Of a DNA stretch of 46,136 bases, positions 43,132-46,136 are shown in pieces; within the stretch, counting starts at the first letter, position 1, and every line of letters begins with the position of its first letter. Location: assembly GCA_017517865.1 (NCBI GenBank), contig JAFWYB010000058.1:1-46136 (forward strand), in the 5' to 3' direction. The notes under the pieces are model-generated. The model was not told the origin of the DNA. It did not search any database and saw nothing but the letters and a program-made list of their open reading frames with translations. Source of the stretch: Clostridia bacterium (GTDB taxonomy: Bacteria > Bacillota > Clostridia > Oscillospirales > Acutalibacteraceae). Both the position numbers and the translations under genes were made by a program.

Positions 43132-44376
43132 TTAAAACTGTTCCGGGGCGATCATTTCTTTGATGAAGGAGAAAACGCTGAAAAACCTTGTAAGTATTGC
43201 AGCGATAATATCCTCAATCACCGTAAGAATATCCTTTTCCTCTTCTTCCTCTGCTTTCTCAACATAAGGAAGCTCTGCCGAGTCACTGTAAAGATATCCG
43301 ATTGAAACATAAAGCTCCATTCCGATAACCTCGTAATCAGGGCTTTCCCAATCGATAATTTCATCACAGCTTACCGTTACCGGCATTGAATCATAAAAAC
43401 CGACAGTTGTATAGAACGGATAAAGCTCCTCACAAAGATAAGGAGTAACATCAACCGTAAAACTCTTGCTTGTTCCGTTGTTCTTCACAATTTTATATGA
43501 AACAGAGGTAAGACCGTTCTCCTCATCAAAATCATAATCTGTCAGTTCAATACTCTCATAAGGTGAATCAACATAGGTAATGTCAAACTCATAAACCGCA
43601 TCGTAATAGCTTATATATGCCTTATTGCCGAAAATTAAACTGCTGAGCACAGCACCGTCAAGAACAAACTCGTCCTCTGCGGGGTCAAACTTAGCCTTAC
43701 AGGTTTTCTGAGTTGAATCGGCAAAGGTAATAACAAAGCTTTCGCCCTCAAGGTTAGGCATAACGGAATCTTCATAATAGGTAGTGTCAAGAGTTGATAC
43801 AGGTGCAATACTCTTTACAAAGCAGTCAACGGTATCCTTGTAAAGTACAAACGAGGATTCCTTACCGATGCCGGAAATATCACTTATAACCTCGCAGCTG
43901 ACCGTTACGGGAATCTCGCTTTCTCCCGCCTCTTTAGCGGCAACAAAATCCTTATATTTAACAACTGCATCTATGTAAATGTAGGTATATCTGTCTATCT
44001 CCGCTCTTCCCTCCGGAAAATCTATTTCGTAAACGCTTCCGTCAGAGAGAGTCGCCTCTACCTTGTATCCGTAATCACAGTCTGAAAGGTAAAAATCGTA
44101 AAGTTCTTCCTTGGATTCATATCCGAGAATATTAAGAACTGTTTCAATATCGAACTCAAGCTCCCCGAATTCCTCTTCAAATTCTTTCAGCATTTCGTCG
44201 ATAAACTCTTCTATCATTTCCTTGCCTGTTTCTATATCCTTTACGGAAACGGGCACATCGTCAATAAATCTCACGCTTTCAACCGTGGGAAGCTTGACGG
44301 TAAAAGCAAGTGACTGAAGCGGACATACGGCGATGAACATAATGACCGTAAGTATAACAGCTATAAATTTTTTCAT
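43132..44376 (-). CDS. Secreted protein of unknown function with repeated beta segments
   Basis: 414 residues, AAGGAGGAAATTTTT before the ATG. Signal peptide (KKFIAVILTVIMFIAVCPLQSLAF). The body is acidic and made of repeated strand-like units that carry variants of PVTVSCEVI (PVTVSCEVISD, PVTVSCDEII, PVSVKDIET) and long Tyr/Asp/Glu-rich strands, suggesting two or three related beta domains. The C-terminus ends in an amphipathic helix (VIEDIIAAILTRFFSVFSFI) of the sort found at the end of many clostridial surface proteins, perhaps for membrane association. No enzymatic motif. Transcribed alone from 44423-44451. Function unknown. Confidence 0.8.
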   Translation of the reverse strand: MKKFIAVILTVIMFIAVCPLQSLAFTVKLPTVESVRFIDDVPVSVKDIETGKEMIEEFIDEMLKEFEEEFGELEFDIETVLNILGYESKEELYDFYLSDCDYGYKVEATLSDGSVYEIDFPEGRAEIDRYTYIYIDAVVKYKDFVAAKEAGESEIPVTVSCEVISDISGIGKESSFVLYKDTVDCFVKSIAPVSTLDTTYYEDSVMPNLEGESFVITFADSTQKTCKAKFDPAEDEFVLDGAVLSSLIFGNKAYISYYDAVYEFDITYVDSPYESIELTDYDFDEENGLTSVSYKIVKNNGTSKSFTVDVTPYLCEELYPFYTTVGFYDSMPVTVSCDEIIDWESPDYEVIGMELYVSIGYLYSDSAELPYVEKAEEEEEKDILTVIEDIIAAILTRFFSVFSFIKEMIAPEQF

Positions 44377-44422
44377 AAAAATTTCCTCCTTTTATTTTTT
44401 CAGAAGCATCTGCTTCAAAATA

Positions 44423-44451
44423 AACTTAGCATAAACCCTTTTAAAAGTCAA
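44423..44451 (-). promoter_or_regulatory. Promoter of the secreted protein gene
   Basis: Minus strand -35 TTGACT (44451-44446), 17-bp spacer, -10 TAAGTT (44428-44423). The leader holds a short inverted repeat GAAGCA/TGCTTC (about 44403-44416). Confidence 0.6.
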
Positions 44452-44572
44452 TAGAAATGAAACAAATGTAAGAAAAGTTTAATAAAAACCTTAACTGCGT
44501 AACAAATATATCACACAAACAGGTTTAATGAGCTTTTTTTGTCTTATCGGTCACTTTTTAAGTACTCTTCGG

Positions 44573-45139
44573 TCAGCACTCACCAAGAGAGCTAAGCATA
44601 GCTTCAGCATCAGTGAAAAGAATGGGGGTTATGCCGATTTCTATGAGATGTTCAAGATTTTTCGGGCTGTCGTCTATCATAAATATCTCATCATACTTTT
44701 TGCCGAAGGAATTGACACAGTGAAGATAAAATGCAGGGTCCGGCTTTGCCATTTTAAGGTTTGCCGATATAAACATTTTATCGAAAAGACGGGTAAGATT
44801 ATTCTTTTCGAAAATTTCTTCAACAAAACCCAAGGGCGCATTGGAAAGAAGAGCTATGTCTGCAGTTTTACCAAGCTTTTCGATGATGGGCGCCATATAA
44901 GGGCGGAAGCGTGTAAGCTCATCCCACTCTTTGAGTATAGTGCTTTTTTCAATTCCGAGCTCTTCGGACATACGGTTAAAAAGCTCGTCTCTTGTTATTT
45001 CGCCAAGGTCGGCGGGTACAAAATATTTTTCCTTGAGGATTGCGGCAGTTTCTTCTTCAAAATGCTTTCTGAAAAAGGGAGGCGCAATCTCTTCAAATAT
45101 AACGCCGAAGCAATCGAAAATTATGAGTCTGTTTTTCAT
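44573..45139 (-). CDS. HAD-superfamily hydrolase
   Basis: 188 residues. Nucleophile Asp9 in IIFDCFGV; the second Asp of the DxD motif is replaced by Phe, as in some HAD-IA members (YihX-like and dehalogenase-like), so hydrolysis could use another residue. Motif II LLSNAP (about 105), motif III Lys in KMAKPDPAFY (about 130) and motif IV MIDDSPKN (about 150) are present, with a helical cap between. Cytoplasmic. It is 9 bases downstream of the GDPD-like gene and probably co-transcribed. Substrate unknown. Confidence 0.88.
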   Translation of the reverse strand: MKNRLIIFDCFGVIFEEIAPPFFRKHFEEETAAILKEKYFVPADLGEITRDELFNRMSEELGIEKSTILKEWDELTRFRPYMAPIIEKLGKTADIALLSNAPLGFVEEIFEKNNLTRLFDKMFISANLKMAKPDPAFYLHCVNSFGKKYDEIFMIDDSPKNLEHLIEIGITPILFTDAEAMLSSLGEC

Positions 45140-45148
45140 TCTATCACC

Positions 45149-45979
45149 TTATCTGTAATATTTATCGGTACGCTTAAGATAGTCAACGAGCATCATTGTC
45201 CAGTCGGTCTGAATAAAATCGAAGCCCTTATCCGCAAGCCAGCCCCAACCCTTATCCTCGCTTTCCGTGAGTGCGGTGTCGTCACTGTGACCGCCCGCAA
45301 GTTGCTGACGGTAATTGTAGATAATAGCGTTTGCCCATACAAGTATGCCGTCACGGTGCATTTTATCAATAAACTCATCAGAGGCAAGAAACTCGTCGTC
45401 CCTTTTAAAAAGAGCCTCAACACCCACATAGTTGATGTTTCTCTTAAGAAGCTCCTCATGGCAGCTGTGACCGTTACGAACTATGGGCATAAAGGGAAGC
45501 TCGGGCGCAAGATTTTCAAGCAAATCAAAAACCTTTTCAGAGGGTGCGCTCTTTACGAGACACTGATCAACCATTCCGTGACGCTTGATTGCATTATATA
45601 TTTTTTCGGGATTCGACCAGAATTTATCGATATTTATATAGCATCTGTCCTTGAACTGCTCGAGAAAATCGTCAAAAGCCGATACGGTAAACTGAGTCTT
45701 GGTGCGATCAAAATTGACATAGTGTATTTTGCTGACAGCCTTATATGAAAGAGTGTTGAGCAGTACCGGTGCGTTCATATGAGAAAGCTCCATCATAGGA
45801 TGAAACAAAAAGAGCTTGCCGTCACGGCTGCAGTTAAGGTCAACCTCAAGCATATCTGCCCCCTGTCTGAGAGCAATTTCGTATGCCGCCATTGTATTGC
45901 AGGGTATATTACCCCCCGCCGCACCTCTGTGGGCAACAACTATTATATTTTCTTTTGATTTTTCGTGAAGTGTTTTCAT
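45149..45979 (-). CDS. Divergent glycerophosphodiesterase-like protein
   Basis: 276 residues from the ATG at 45979, which has GAAAGGAATGC upstream. The frame stays open almost to the window edge, but the added 48 residues look unlike the family. The start fits VAHRGAAGGNIPCNTMAAY, then ADMLEVDLNCSRDGKLFLFHP. Compared with the classical motif, Glu of PENT is Cys (PCNT) and the second HD is HP, so catalysis may be altered or absent. The C-terminal half keeps TIM-barrel repeats (YVGVEALFKRDDEF, FDFIQTDWTMMLVDYL). No signal peptide. Upstream of the HAD gene; the pair might act on phosphodiesters or phosphosugars, which is inference. Confidence 0.82.
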   Translation of the reverse strand: MKTLHEKSKENIIVVAHRGAAGGNIPCNTMAAYEIALRQGADMLEVDLNCSRDGKLFLFHPMMELSHMNAPVLLNTLSYKAVSKIHYVNFDRTKTQFTVSAFDDFLEQFKDRCYINIDKFWSNPEKIYNAIKRHGMVDQCLVKSAPSEKVFDLLENLAPELPFMPIVRNGHSCHEELLKRNINYVGVEALFKRDDEFLASDEFIDKMHRDGILVWANAIIYNYRQQLAGGHSDDTALTESEDKGWGWLADKGFDFIQTDWTMMLVDYLKRTDKYYR

Positions 45980-46136
45980 ATATGCATTCCTTTCGTTAGG
46001 GTGACGAGTATAATCCGAACCCGCCCAAAAGCGTGTATTTTCGCGGCTTTTCGGCATTTCGGTTTTGAAAGGCGTCAGCCTGTCGGCACCCTCAATATCC
46101 AAAAATCCTGCAAAAATTCGCACTTTTGGGTCTGCG
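45980..46136 (-). other. Leader of the GDPD-like gene, open reading frame to near the window edge
   Basis: In frame with the GDPD-like gene, minus strand codons run without a stop to 46123, giving a basic 48-residue stretch rich in Arg, Phe and Thr. It lacks a ribosome binding site at its start and resembles no part of the GDPD family. It may be an untranslated leader, the end of another gene or a conserved repeat. Nothing else recognised. Confidence 0.3.

Noticed and set aside
44528-45748. A 406-codon plus-strand open frame
   Set aside because: It lies opposite two convincing minus-strand genes (HAD and GDPD-like) in a compatible codon phase, has no family motif and a poor start; it is an antisense shadow.

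Overview
The window looks like a chromosomal segment of a spore-former-type, low-GC monoderm from the class Clostridia, probably a gut Oscillospiraceae/Ruminococcaceae relative. The grounds are a PolC-type replicase, a SpoVD-like PBP with PASTA domains, a MurE with the DNPR motif of meso-diaminopimelate enzymes, consensus sigma-A promoters with AGGAGG-type ribosome binding sites, and a gene order typical of Firmicutes. Almost everything right of base 3667 is on the minus strand. No species can be named from sequence alone.

Layout. (1) 1-3660: the right part of an integrated mobile element: a coiled-coil protein (open at the window edge), a ParB-like protein, a 75-residue protein and a large serine recombinase, closed by a terminator. 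(2) 3667-5809: an unusual 508-residue sigma-70-like protein, then tRNA-Ala(GGC). Upstream of the tRNA, and under the same apparent promoter, are two tandem 89-bp units. Each unit begins with a 47-nt shortened copy of the tRNA that keeps an acceptor stem and D-arm; one still ends in ACCA. (3) 5810-7063: a cobalamin riboswitch with a consensus promoter and a terminator, controlling a DUF4430 lipoprotein and an ECF S component, probably a vitamin B12 uptake unit. (4) 7068-9046: two surface proteins, one with an LPxTG-like anchor and one with DUF4474. (5) 9192-22864: the division and cell-wall (dcw) cluster, read right to left as mraZ-rsmH-ftsL-spoVD-murE-mraY-ftsW/spoVE-murG-murA-ftsQ-ftsZ. murF, murD and ftsA are absent, and a terminator-like hairpin separates murA from ftsQ. 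(6) 22865-23335: a non-coding stretch with an 11-bp perfect hairpin and a 148-bp element with inverted ends, possibly a MITE. (7) 23336-37726: a long run of closely spaced genes, uppS-cdsA-dxr-rseP-ispG-polC-GDPD-hydrolase-dusB-polA. (8) 37757-39098: pyrH-frr. (9) 39183-43000: pcrA and a GH28-family enzyme without a signal peptide. (10) 43091-46136: a secreted protein of unknown function, a HAD hydrolase and a divergent GDPD-like protein.

The housekeeping blocks link lipid-carrier synthesis (ispG, dxr, uppS), phospholipid synthesis (cdsA), lipid II assembly (mraY, murE, murG, murA) and septation (ftsZ, ftsQ, ftsL, ftsW, spoVD). The observations most worth a second look are the tandem tRNA-like units at 5545-5680, a PolC lacking its 3'-5' exonuclease domain, the riboswitch-controlled DUF4430/ECF pair, and the MITE-like element beside the dcw promoter.
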